The position numbers and the translations under genes are program-made. The notes under the pieces were generated by a model. The model did not search any database. It was not told the origin of the DNA and saw only the letters and a program-made list of their open reading frames with translations. From positions 1 to 10,767 of the forward strand of contig JAXMCK010000014.1 of the NCBI GenBank assembly GCA_046349395.1: 10,767 nucleotides of DNA, written 5' to 3'. Shown here in pieces: positions 1 through 5,006 of this stretch. The DNA is from JAXMCK01 sp046349395. Lineage in GTDB: Bacteria; Pseudomonadota; Alphaproteobacteria; Geminicoccales; Geminicoccaceae. Within the stretch, counting starts at the first letter, position 1. Each line of letters opens with the position of its first letter.

Positions 1-158
1 TCCGGATCGGTGGTGAAAGCGTCGAGCTCGGCGTCGCTGATCTTGAGCTTCGCTGCGGCCTTGGCGGCCGTGGCCCCGAGCGCCATGAGGCGCACGAAGC
101 GGCGCTTCTTGCGCCGGGCGCGGAACTCGGAATCGAGGCGGTAGGGTTGATCGTCCAT
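1..158 (-). CDS. hypothetical basic protein, N-terminal part (runs off the left edge)
   Basis: Minus-strand frame opening with ATG at 158-156 and staying open for 52 codons to the window edge. The protein begins MDDQPYRLDSEF, continues with a very basic stretch (RARRKKRRFVRL, about residues 13-24), then an alanine/lysine-rich segment followed by KLKISDAELDAF, which could be a small helix-turn-helix. GC-rich codon use like the host genes further right and unlike the AT-richer DNA that follows, so this is probably the last host gene before the accessory island. No strong Shine-Dalgarno sequence is seen upstream. I do not recognise the family. The basic patch and short helices suggest nucleic-acid contact, but this is inference only. 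Confidence 0.55.
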   Translation of the reverse strand, partial: MDDQPYRLDSEFRARRKKRRFVRLMALGATAAKAAAKLKISDAELDAFTTDP

Positions 159-437
159 GGATGAGGACAATAATCCCATCGCATGGACGAGTCAACACTT
201 CTTGCGGGCTGCCCGTTCGGTGGACATTGAGGTCGACACCAAAGGTGCCCTGGTCAAGAATGCACACGCCAAGCAGTCGCTTACGGGCGCTCGTGGTATT
301 TGGTACCGCTGGCGAGCGTCGCTGGCACACAGGCCCATGGCCTTCTCAAGGACAGCGTAGAAAGACGACCGAACAAACCCCTTGTATAGGATAGTTTATA
401 TCGTCCGTCTGCAAGCGCACCGCTCGCTCATCGCTCG
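159..437. other. gene-poor stretch, nothing recognised
   Basis: Short open frames exist on both strands, the longest on the plus strand at 157-360, but none has a ribosome binding site, a recognisable family pattern or convincing codon use. GGTATTTGGTACCG at 295-308 resembles the core of the GTAC-hairpin repeats described at 776-852. It may be a decayed copy or chance. The stretch marks the change from GC-rich host DNA to AT-richer DNA. Confidence 0.4.
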
Positions 438-617
438 TTATTTCGGAATCTGTATGCTTGAACCCTGCACCAGCAGACCAATTATTGTCAAAATCGTAAC
501 CAGTAGAGTCAGAACAGCAAAACCCTTTACAATCCATCGTCCCTTCTCCGGAAGCAGAAGATCGAACATCCGAGTGATGATGTAGACACCAATCATCACG
601 CCAATCGTCGGTATCAT
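438..617 (-). CDS. small two-helix membrane protein (59 aa)
   Basis: Minus-strand frame with ATG at 617-615 and TAA at 440-438. A strong Shine-Dalgarno GAGGAAGG lies 6 nt before the ATG. The protein begins MIPTIGVMIGVYIITRMFDL, so residues 2-22 form a hydrophobic segment. A polar, charged loop PEKGR follows at about 23-27, then a second hydrophobic helix (about 32-51, rich in V, L, I and T), and a short polar tail QGSSIQIPK. This is the layout of a small inner-membrane hairpin protein with two transmembrane helices. It lies downstream of, and in the same direction as, the HEPN gene at 865-1683, separated by about 250 bp of structured non-coding DNA. Function unknown. Holin-like or toxin-like roles are possible but nothing in the sequence decides. 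Confidence rests on the good RBS and clean hydrophobic pattern. Confidence 0.6.
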   Translation of the reverse strand: MIPTIGVMIGVYIITRMFDLLLPEKGRWIVKGFAVLTLLVTILTIIGLLVQGSSIQIPK

Positions 618-623
618 CGTAGC

Positions 624-631
624 CCTTCCTC
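624..631 (-). promoter_or_regulatory. Shine-Dalgarno site of the small membrane protein
   Basis: On the minus strand the sequence reads GAGGAAGG, 6 nt before the ATG at 617-615. It matches the anti-Shine-Dalgarno core over most of its length and is the main support that the 59-codon frame is translated. Confidence 0.6.
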
Positions 632-732
632 AGGCGAACTTACCAAGTCAGCAGCTTCCCTCAGCATAAGGTGGCCAAATATTTTGTCCAGTCAAAATAC
701 TACATAAATTATTGATCAGTATAGCTTTGCAT

Positions 733-767
733 GAGTTCGTGTGCGACCGTTGGGCGCGGCCGAACTC
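733..767. repeat. 35-nt imperfect dyad (three-part hairpin)
   Basis: Outer arms GAGTTCG (733-739) and CGAACTC (761-767) pair perfectly. A 3-by-3 internal loop (740-742 against 758-760) separates them from inner arms GCGACC (743-748) and GGGCGC (752-757), which pair with one A-G mismatch. The loop is GTT (749-751). The structure is symmetric about position 750. It lies between the small membrane protein and the HEPN gene, 9 bp from the GTAC-hairpin repeats. It could be an RNA hairpin, a terminator without a T-run, or a protein-binding dyad. Confidence 0.5.
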
Positions 768-775
768 TCTTCAGC

Positions 776-812
776 GGGCGTTAATGGTACCTAGTACCGA
801 GGCTCCCCCGAG
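776..812. repeat. GTAC-hairpin repeat, copy A
   Basis: Reads GGGCGTTAATGGTACC then TAGTACCGAGGCTCCCCCGAG. The centre GGTAC-CTA-GTACC forms a 5-bp hairpin with a 3-nt loop. Copy B follows 4 bp later and is nearly identical (one base change and one C fewer). Confidence 0.7.
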
Positions 813-816
813 GCTC

Positions 817-852
817 GGGCGTTAATGGTACCTGGTACCGAGGCTCCCCGAG
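817..852. repeat. GTAC-hairpin repeat, copy B
   Basis: Reads GGGCGTTAATGGTACC then TGGTACCGAGGCTCCCCGAG. The hairpin GGTAC-CTG-GTACC is kept. It ends 12 bp before the stop codon of the HEPN gene (865-867), so any transcript of that gene reading through would carry the A/B hairpins in its 3' region. The copy just inside at 813-821 joins A to B through CTCGGGCG, giving a further possible CCGAG/CTCGG pairing. Confidence 0.7.
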
Positions 853-864
853 TTTACTAACACG

Positions 865-1683
865 TCATTCGAAATCCGTGTAATCAAACGGATCATTTGC
901 AACAGTTGCCGGTTTCGTAACTTTAATACCTTCTATATGCTCCACAAATTTGATAGTGTTCGCAATATTGTTAAATATCAAAAGTGCCTCTTGATGCTTG
1001 AGGATCGGATTGTCATGTGCAAAGCTTCTGTTATTGCGTACATCATTAAATCTGCTGAGCACGCCTATGGTTGACTTTAGAATAAAGATTGCTGCTTCTG
1101 ATTCCACAATGTTTTTTGTTTCCAAGTACTTTGCATACTTTCCGAAAATTGCGTTAAGCGGCTCGTCCTGCACGTATTGAAGACCGTGCTTAGCGCAGAG
1201 GCTCCGGGTATATTTCACACAAAAGGTGTGCAGCCGGTCAATCGCAACCTCCGGTTCATTCCGATCCAGGCTATCTCGGATCGACTTTGCCAGAACAGCG
1301 AAGTCCTTGCCATCGGCGTTTGGCTTCAGCGCGTTCGCATTCTCAACGACGGAGCCCTCTTGCAACCGCTCGGCGATTGACTTGCATCGATCCCACAGTT
1401 CACGTCCGCGAGAATTCGAACTCGTTATTCCTGCCTTGGCTTGTAAAAGCAGATCGGACAGCACTTTTCCAATAATATAGTTTGGCTCCTCATCCCAGAA
1501 ACTGCGGAAACGATTCGCTTTCGAATCGCCTCTGATGAAATACTTGTCACTATAGATATCTAAGCCGACGCTGTCATAAATGAAGCGGGCAAACGACTTG
1601 TTAGAGAATCCCAGAACGTAGCCGCTGCTCATCTGCAGTGCATCTTCCAGATGATACTTTTCAGTCGGGGTAAGGTCAGCCAT
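865..1683 (-). CDS. abortive-infection family protein with C-terminal HEPN (Abi_C-like) domain
   Basis: A 272-residue protein, ATG at 1683-1681, TGA at 867-865. The C-terminal region carries RNNRSFAH (Arg216 to His223), the R-x6-H pattern of HEPN ribonucleases as placed in Abi_C-type domains. It is followed by a helix with EALLIFNNIANTIKFVEHI (about 232-250), as expected for the last HEPN helix. The N-terminal part (about 4-80) contains SSGYVLGFSNKSFARF, LDIYSDKY, GDSKANRFRSFW and NYIIGKVLSDLL. I recall this pattern from the N-terminal region of other abortive-infection-type proteins. A soluble cytoplasmic RNase acting on host or phage RNA is the family-based expectation. Base composition is clearly AT-richer than the metabolic genes to the right, which suggests transfer. 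The start has only a weak purine stretch upstream (TAAGAG, far from the ATG). The gene is bracketed by GTAC-hairpin repeats. The HEPN assignment is fairly firm; the trigger and target are unknown. Confidence 0.8.
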   Translation of the reverse strand: MADLTPTEKYHLEDALQMSSGYVLGFSNKSFARFIYDSVGLDIYSDKYFIRGDSKANRFRSFWDEEPNYIIGKVLSDLLLQAKAGITSSNSRGRELWDRCKSIAERLQEGSVVENANALKPNADGKDFAVLAKSIRDSLDRNEPEVAIDRLHTFCVKYTRSLCAKHGLQYVQDEPLNAIFGKYAKYLETKNIVESEAAIFILKSTIGVLSRFNDVRNNRSFAHDNPILKHQEALLIFNNIANTIKFVEHIEGIKVTKPATVANDPFDYTDFE

Positions 1684-1790
1684 ATACTTATGGGCTCTTA
1701 ACGGCAGTAGAGATTAGGCGGCTATGGATGTAAGGTGATCTTTGCCGCTGAGGCATCGACGAGATAACCCTATGCACTGGCAACGGCTTT

Positions 1791-1812
1791 GTCCAGATCA
1801 CGCTGGACTTTT
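1791..1812 (+). terminator. terminator-like hairpin
   Basis: GTCCAG (1791-1796), loop ATCACG, CTGGAC (1803-1808), then TTTT (1809-1812). The 6-bp stem is perfect and followed by a short T-run on the plus strand. No plus-strand gene ends just before it, so it may be a relic or belong to an unseen small RNA. Modest strength only. Confidence 0.3.
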
Positions 1813-1859
1813 CGCGGCTATGCAGGTGGTGCACCGAAGCCTTCGGGAGGTTTGACGTC

Positions 1860-1893
1860 GGCGTTAGAGGTACTTCGTACTGAGGCTACTGAG
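1860..1893. repeat. GTAC-hairpin repeat, diverged copy C
   Basis: Reads GGCGTTAGAGGTAC then TTCGTACTGAGGCTACTGAG, same orientation as copies A and B. The GTAC arms survive around a changed loop (TTC) and the outer pair becomes a G-T wobble, so the hairpin is kept although the sequence has drifted. Copies A/B and C lie on either side of the HEPN gene. Confidence 0.5.
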
Positions 1894-2014
1894 AGATTTC
1901 CGCGCTGCAGTCCAGGCGAGCGCTGAGCGCCCGAGGCTCAAATGTCGATCTTGTGCAGCGGCGCCCCATGGCACGCCGTTTAGACAGCAGCATGAGCCAG
2001 CAGCAAGACAGTCG

Positions 2015-2033
2015 CTGGTACCGAGCTCCCCGA
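2015..2033. repeat. GTAC-hairpin repeat, right-half copy D
   Basis: CTGGTACCGAGCTCCCCGA matches the right half of copy B with a single missing G. The left half (GCGTTAATGGTAC) is absent, so this copy cannot form the same hairpin. Confidence 0.45.
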
Positions 2034-2137
2034 AACCAGCATCCCTATGCCTGAACCACCGACCCCGGAGTACGCGACGGAGCAAATTGCGTTCATATCA
2101 CGACTTCGTTCTGTAAAACGCGGCAGATTACTCATGC

Positions 2138-2167
2138 TTGCTGAGACCAAGGACTTTGATATATAAT
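2138..2167 (+). promoter_or_regulatory. possible sigma-70 promoter of the DUF2513 gene
   Basis: TTGCTG (2138-2143) and a perfect TATAAT (2162-2167) separated by 18 bp, about 115 bp before the TTG start at 2284. It is the only clear promoter-like pair upstream of that gene. Confidence 0.4.
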
Positions 2168-2270
2168 GTATTACTATACAGCGGCTGTTGACCAGCAAGT
2201 TTGTGCCGCATCGTCGCTCTTCGACCAGAACCCCTCGCCAACACATGGCGAATGTGACGCGAATTACCAC

Positions 2271-2276
2271 GGAGGT
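2271..2276 (+). promoter_or_regulatory. Shine-Dalgarno site that fixes a TTG start
   Basis: GGAGGT lies 7 nt before TTG at 2284-2286. This favours the TTG over the in-frame ATG at 2188, which has no ribosome binding site, and over the ATG at 2296 (GGAGGT to ATG would be 19 nt). Confidence 0.65.
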
Positions 2277-2283
2277 GCCAATC

Positions 2284-2655
2284 TTGAAACGCAGCATGGA
2301 TATCATTCGAAAAATCCTGATGTATGTTGAAGAAAATTCGTCTGCTGGAGGTTTTGTGGACATCGATATTGATAACATTGACAAGAGGGAACTACAATAT
2401 CATGTGAGCCTGTGTGTAGAAGCCGGCCTGTTGGACGGGGTTGATGCCAATTATATTGGCAGTGGAATGAACAAACTATATGCTATACAAAACTTGACTT
2501 GGAACGGCCATGAGTTTTTGGACGCCGTTCGGAGTGAAGGAATATGGAACACGGCGAAGCAGCGTATTGTAGATGAAGGCGGAAGCTTTACATTTGAGAT
2601 TCTTAGGCAAATTGCTGTCGCAACGATTAAATCAAAGCTTGGAATAGATTGGTAA
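2284..2655 (+). CDS. DUF2513 family protein, TTG start
   Basis: 123 residues from TTG at 2284 to TAA at 2653-2655. The predicted start gives (M)KRSMDIIRKILMYVEEN, which matches the usual MKRDMDLIRKIL opening of DUF2513 proteins. The rest of the family pattern follows: YHVSLCVEAGLL (about 39-50), LTWNGHEFLDAVR (about 71-83) and a C-terminal FEILRQIAVATIKSKLG (about 104-120). The frame extends upstream to an ATG at 2188, but that adds 32 residues absent from the family and lacks an RBS. DUF2513 has no established reaction; members are small, helical, winged-helix-like and often occur in prophages and mobile islands. AT-richer composition and lone position fit such an island. The gene is divergent from the HEPN gene and convergent with the gene at 2737-3105. 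The family call is confident, the function is not known. Confidence 0.85.
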   Translation: MKRSMDIIRKILMYVEENSSAGGFVDIDIDNIDKRELQYHVSLCVEAGLLDGVDANYIGSGMNKLYAIQNLTWNGHEFLDAVRSEGIWNTAKQRIVDEGGSFTFEILRQIAVATIKSKLGIDW

Positions 2656-2736
2656 AGGTCTCAAATGATTTATTGCTTGAATGTTGGTCTTGGCGGTACA
2701 AATGGTTCTCGAACGAATAGTTATAATGACGTAATA

Positions 2737-3105
2737 TTACGCCGGTACCATAAACAAAATGCTAGTCAAAGGATCTTTGCGTAGGGATTGGTACTTGTCG
2801 ATATCGGATTTAGCAAAGCTTTGACGTTTGCAGCGGTATTCACCTCGATACACCCATTTCTTGTCAGCTACTTTTTCAAAAACGGGTACTGAATAGCCAC
2901 CGGCAGCAAGCAGTCGGGCATTTTTCATAACATTAGAACCGTTTCCAACTAATATAATATCTGGTAAGTGTGGATTCATGTCTGATCTAAGTCTTGCTGC
3001 TACGACTCTATTGTCTTTTGTTGGTAGATAGCTGATGTGATTGCGACTGCCGACCTCGTTGCATATATGGTCTGTGCTATAGATATTTCCAACAACGAAA
3101 GTCAT
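2737..3105 (-). CDS. small beta-rich protein, possibly PUA/SRA-like
   Basis: 122 residues, ATG at 3105-3103, TAA at 2739-2737, with AAGAAGG placed 6 nt before the ATG. The protein opens MTFVVGNIYSTDHI, then NHISYLPTK (about 22-30), VVAARLRSDMNPHLPDIILVG (about 34-54), KNARLLAAGGYSVPVFEK (about 61-78), and KKWVYRGEYRCKRQ (about 82-95), and ends SILFMVPA. Alternating hydrophobic strands, a central NP-x-x-P-D-I-I-L segment and a W-x-Y-x-G-x-Y strand resemble small SRA/EVE-type (PUA-like) domains that read modified bases and are often found beside restriction genes. This is a resemblance from memory, not a firm assignment. No catalytic motif or signal peptide is seen. The 12-bp palindrome CGTAATATTACG at 2730-2741 overlaps the stop codon. 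The AT-richer composition groups it with the HEPN and DUF2513 genes. Confidence 0.55.
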   Translation of the reverse strand: MTFVVGNIYSTDHICNEVGSRNHISYLPTKDNRVVAARLRSDMNPHLPDIILVGNGSNVMKNARLLAAGGYSVPVFEKVADKKWVYRGEYRCKRQSFAKSDIDKYQSLRKDPLTSILFMVPA

Positions 3106-3227
3106 GGGAAGCCTTCTTTAGAATCACCGTGGACTGGCGTTAGCTCCATCACCGGTGGAATTAATAACGGTGAGCGCCTCTTGCGGTCAAGGGGCGGCTA
3201 CGGACGAGTGGCTATCGTACTCTCACG

Positions 3228-3394
3228 CCAATACAGCTCATAGTCTTGCCGCAGCAAGAGCATGGGCGGCTCGTCCTCCAAAGCGTCGAGAATCGCGCCA
3301 TGGGCTCGAAGAAGCGGTTGTCGGAGTAGTCGTCGTTGGCCCGCGACACCTTGCCGTCCACTTCCGCCGAGATCCCATCGTCCGCGTTGTGGAA
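3228..3394 (-). pseudogene. frameshifted 3' remnant of a D-lyxose isomerase-like gene
   Basis: Read on the minus strand the DNA gives FHNADDGISAEVDGKVS, then RANDDYSDNRFFEPMARFST. After a one-base deletion near 3277-3283 it continues EDEPPMLLLRQDYELYW in the next frame. This matches the C-terminal part of the intact isomerase at 4223-4939 (VSLVNDDDTDNRFFEP, EDEPPMFLLRNDYERYW). Only about the last quarter of such a gene remains; upstream of it an in-frame stop appears and no N-terminal part is visible. It lies in the same orientation as the intact gene about 1 kb away, with the lipoprotein gene between. The differences are spread along the match, so it is an old paralogue or xenologue, not a recent duplication. 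It also marks the right boundary of the AT-richer island. Confidence 0.75.
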
Positions 3395-3470
3395 CCCTGC
3401 TGCGGCTGCGGGCTTAGATCGTCACCCGAAAGGGGGTGGTCGTAGGACCGTCTGCAAGTGGTGGCGAGTG

Positions 3471-4160
3471 ATGGAGAGACGTGGCGCGCAGCTTTGCGCG
3501 GGGGTGGTGACGCTGCTCCTGCTGGCGGCGGGCGTGGGCGGGTGCACCACGGCGCCGTCCGACACGGCGGTCGTCAGCCTGCCGGCCCTCTCGTTCCTGC
3601 CCGAGATGGGCGACGCGCAGGCGAAGACGGAGCGGGTCGTCGGGCAGTCGGTGTGGGCGGTGACGGAACCGAGCGATGCGACGGGGGGCGGGGCGGCGCC
3701 GGTGCTGGGCTCGGCGATCGCCGTGGCGCCGGACAGGCTGCTGGTGAGCTGCGACGCGGCGATCGGGCAGGACCGGGTCGGGATCGAGCGGCGCAGTGCG
3801 CGGCGCACGGTCGGGATCGTGTCGCGGGGCCCAAGGGGGCGGATCTGCGAGCTGCGGGTGACCGACGTGCGGCTGGACCCGGTGGCGGGGTACCGGTCGT
3901 TCGCGACGCTGGAGGCGGGCGATCCGATCATGGCGGTGGTGAGCAGCGACAGCCGCAGCTTCAGGCTGCTGCGAGGTGCCGTGACGGCCAAGGGCGACAG
4001 CGGCGATCCGTTCCTGGAGACGAATCTGACGCTGCCGCCGGCGACGCGCAGTGCGGCCTTCTTCGACGATCAGGGCCGGTTCGTGGGCTTCGGGTCGAGC
4101 GGGGCCTTCGCCGATGCGGTGGCCGTCGTCATCCCGGTGCCAGTGGAGCAAGCGTCATAG
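3471..4160 (+). CDS. lipoprotein with trypsin/HtrA-like fold, probably a pseudoprotease
   Basis: 229 residues from ATG at 3471 to TAG at 4158-4160. The frame is open further upstream, but this start gives a lipoprotein signal: MERRGAQ, hydrophobic residues 8-20, and lipobox VGGC with Cys25. The start lacks a strong Shine-Dalgarno. From about residue 78 the trypsin-like pattern appears: LGSAIAVAPDRLLVSCDAA (79-97), the GRICELRV strand (123-130), LEAGDPIMAVVSSD (147-160), LLRGAVTA (167-174), and LETNLTLPPATRSAAFFDDQGRFVG (182-206). In active relatives these read as the CH-V/I histidine segment, the D-L-A-L aspartate strand and P-G-N-S-G-G. Here the histidine position is Asp95, the aspartate strand lacks Asp, and the serine position is Arg193 with both glycines lost. 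Export and membrane anchoring are predicted; a binding or chaperone role is inference. It is convergent with the lyxose isomerase gene, with 62 bp between. Confidence 0.75.
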   Translation: MERRGAQLCAGVVTLLLLAAGVGGCTTAPSDTAVVSLPALSFLPEMGDAQAKTERVVGQSVWAVTEPSDATGGGAAPVLGSAIAVAPDRLLVSCDAAIGQDRVGIERRSARRTVGIVSRGPRGRICELRVTDVRLDPVAGYRSFATLEAGDPIMAVVSSDSRSFRLLRGAVTAKGDSGDPFLETNLTLPPATRSAAFFDDQGRFVGFGSSGAFADAVAVVIPVPVEQAS

Positions 4161-4170
4161 AGCTCCAGTG

Positions 4171-4238
4171 GCCTATCGGCCTTCGGCCTGCTTGAGGCCG
4201 GCGCTGCCTACCGGCCCTCGGCCTACTTGAGGCTGGCG
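4171..4238. repeat. tandem 33-bp near-repeat (35-bp period) with GGCC hairpins
   Basis: Unit 1 (4171-4203) and unit 2 (4206-4238) differ at four of 33 positions. Both begin GCCTAYCGGCC and end CTTGAGGCYGGCG. Unit 1 can form GGCCT-GCTTG-AGGCC (4185-4199). Unit 2 holds GGCC-CTC-GGCC. The pair fills the gap between the converging lipoprotein and lyxose isomerase genes and unit 2 contains the isomerase stop codon (4225-4223, minus). It may act as a two-way terminator although no T-run follows. The 12-mer GGCCCTCGGCCT (4213-4224) recurs in the transposase insertion at 10374-10385. Confidence 0.65.
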
Positions 4239-4939
4239 TTTCCGCCGGCCGCGGAAACGCCCCAGTAGCGTTCGTAGTCGTTGCGCAGCAGGAACATCGG
4301 CGGCTCGTCCTCCTCCAGCGTGGAGAAGCGGGCGAGGGGCTCGAAGAAGCGGTTGTCGGTGTCGTCGTCGTTGACGAGCGAGACCTCGCCGACGAGCACG
4401 TCGTGCCGCCAGCCCCAGAACTTGTGGTAGGTCCTGGGCGGCATGCTGACACTCTGGCCGGGCTGGAGGCGGAGGGTGGTGCCGGCATCCAGCACCGTCG
4501 CCGTGCCGTCGACGCCGAGGGTGACGGGGGTGTCGGCGACGGCCTCCTCGGGCGTGGAGTTGTAGACCTGGACGACCAGCTCGCCGCCGCCGCGGTTGAT
4601 GATGTCCTCCATCTTGTACCAGTGGAAGTGCAGCGGGCAGACCTGGTCGTGCAGCAGCATCATGATCTTCTCGGCGTACATCTTGCCCTTGCCGGAAAGC
4701 GCGTCGGCGGAGAGGCCGTTGCGGAGCGTGAAGATGGCGAGGCCGCACTTGCAGAACTTGCCGGTGGCGAAGTCGGTGACGTCCCAGCCCAGGCGGCAGT
4801 CGACGATCTCGCGGACTTCGGGGCCCTTCTTCTTCCAGTCGTCGGGCGACCAGTAGGCGAAGGGCGGGAGCTGGAAGCCCTGGCGGCGGAAGAAGGCGTC
4901 CGCCCGGCGCATGATCGCATTGATCTCGGACCGCTTCAT
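4223..4939 (-). CDS. D-lyxose/D-mannose ketol-isomerase (cupin fold)
   Basis: 238 residues, ATG at 4939-4937, TAG at 4225-4223, with GGAGG 7 nt before the start. The enzyme family interconverts D-lyxose and D-xylulose, often also D-mannose and D-fructose, with a divalent metal, usually Mn. The metal site is visible: CPLHFHWYKMEDIINRGGG (101-119) gives His104, His106 and Glu111, and MPPRTYHKFWG (166-176) gives His172. GEVSLVNDDDTDNRFFEP (184-201) is the C-terminal family signature. Length is normal for the family. The protein is cytoplasmic, with no signal peptide. It is the last gene of the minus-strand set that starts with the FrcA-like ABC ATPase, so uptake of a pentose or hexose followed by isomerisation is a sensible reading. 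Family assignment is firm; the natural substrate is not fixed by sequence. Confidence 0.9.
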   Translation of the reverse strand: MKRSEINAIMRRADAFFRRQGFQLPPFAYWSPDDWKKKGPEVREIVDCRLGWDVTDFATGKFCKCGLAIFTLRNGLSADALSGKGKMYAEKIMMLLHDQVCPLHFHWYKMEDIINRGGGELVVQVYNSTPEEAVADTPVTLGVDGTATVLDAGTTLRLQPGQSVSMPPRTYHKFWGWRHDVLVGEVSLVNDDDTDNRFFEPLARFSTLEEDEPPMFLLRNDYERYWGVSAAGGNASLK

Positions 4940-5006
4940 ACGGCGCCCTCCCTGACGGTCGGGCGAGTAGAGGGGGCGGTCGCCGGCTTGTCCAGCGGTG
5001 CTGGGG

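Larger units (their letters stand above)
1684..2187. other. gene-free stretch with repeat copies and a hairpin
   Basis: About 500 bp without a convincing gene between two divergently oriented genes (HEPN to the left, DUF2513 to the right). It holds a terminator-like hairpin at 1791-1812, repeat copies C (1860-1893) and D (2015-2033), and a likely promoter at 2138-2167. Open frames on the minus strand here (1864-2085 and 1980-2384) have no ribosome binding site and no family resemblance. Confidence 0.5.

Noticed and set aside
157..360. 67-codon plus-strand frame near the left edge
   Set aside because: No ribosome binding site, starts inside the oppositely oriented left-edge gene, no recognisable family.
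776..852. CRISPR array
   Set aside because: Only two adjacent repeats with a 4-bp gap, and no spacers or cas genes.
776..1893. Integron attC-like cassette flanking the HEPN gene
   Set aside because: The repeats begin GCGTTAAT, but the expected GTTRRRY/RYYYAAC core pair is not present and no integrase is in the window.
2188..2283. ATG at 2188 as start of the DUF2513 gene
   Set aside because: No Shine-Dalgarno, adds residues absent from the family; the TTG at 2284 has GGAGGT at ideal spacing.
1980..2384. 134-codon minus-strand frame overlapping the DUF2513 gene start
   Set aside because: Antisense to a gene with a clear family match; no ribosome binding site; Ser/Met-rich without domain pattern.
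3993..4013. GDSG at residues 175-178 of the lipoprotein, like the chymotrypsin GDSGGP active site
   Set aside because: It lies where the strand before the serine loop belongs. The serine-loop position, judged by the following FFDDQGRFVG, reads PATRSAA, so GDSG is probably coincidence.
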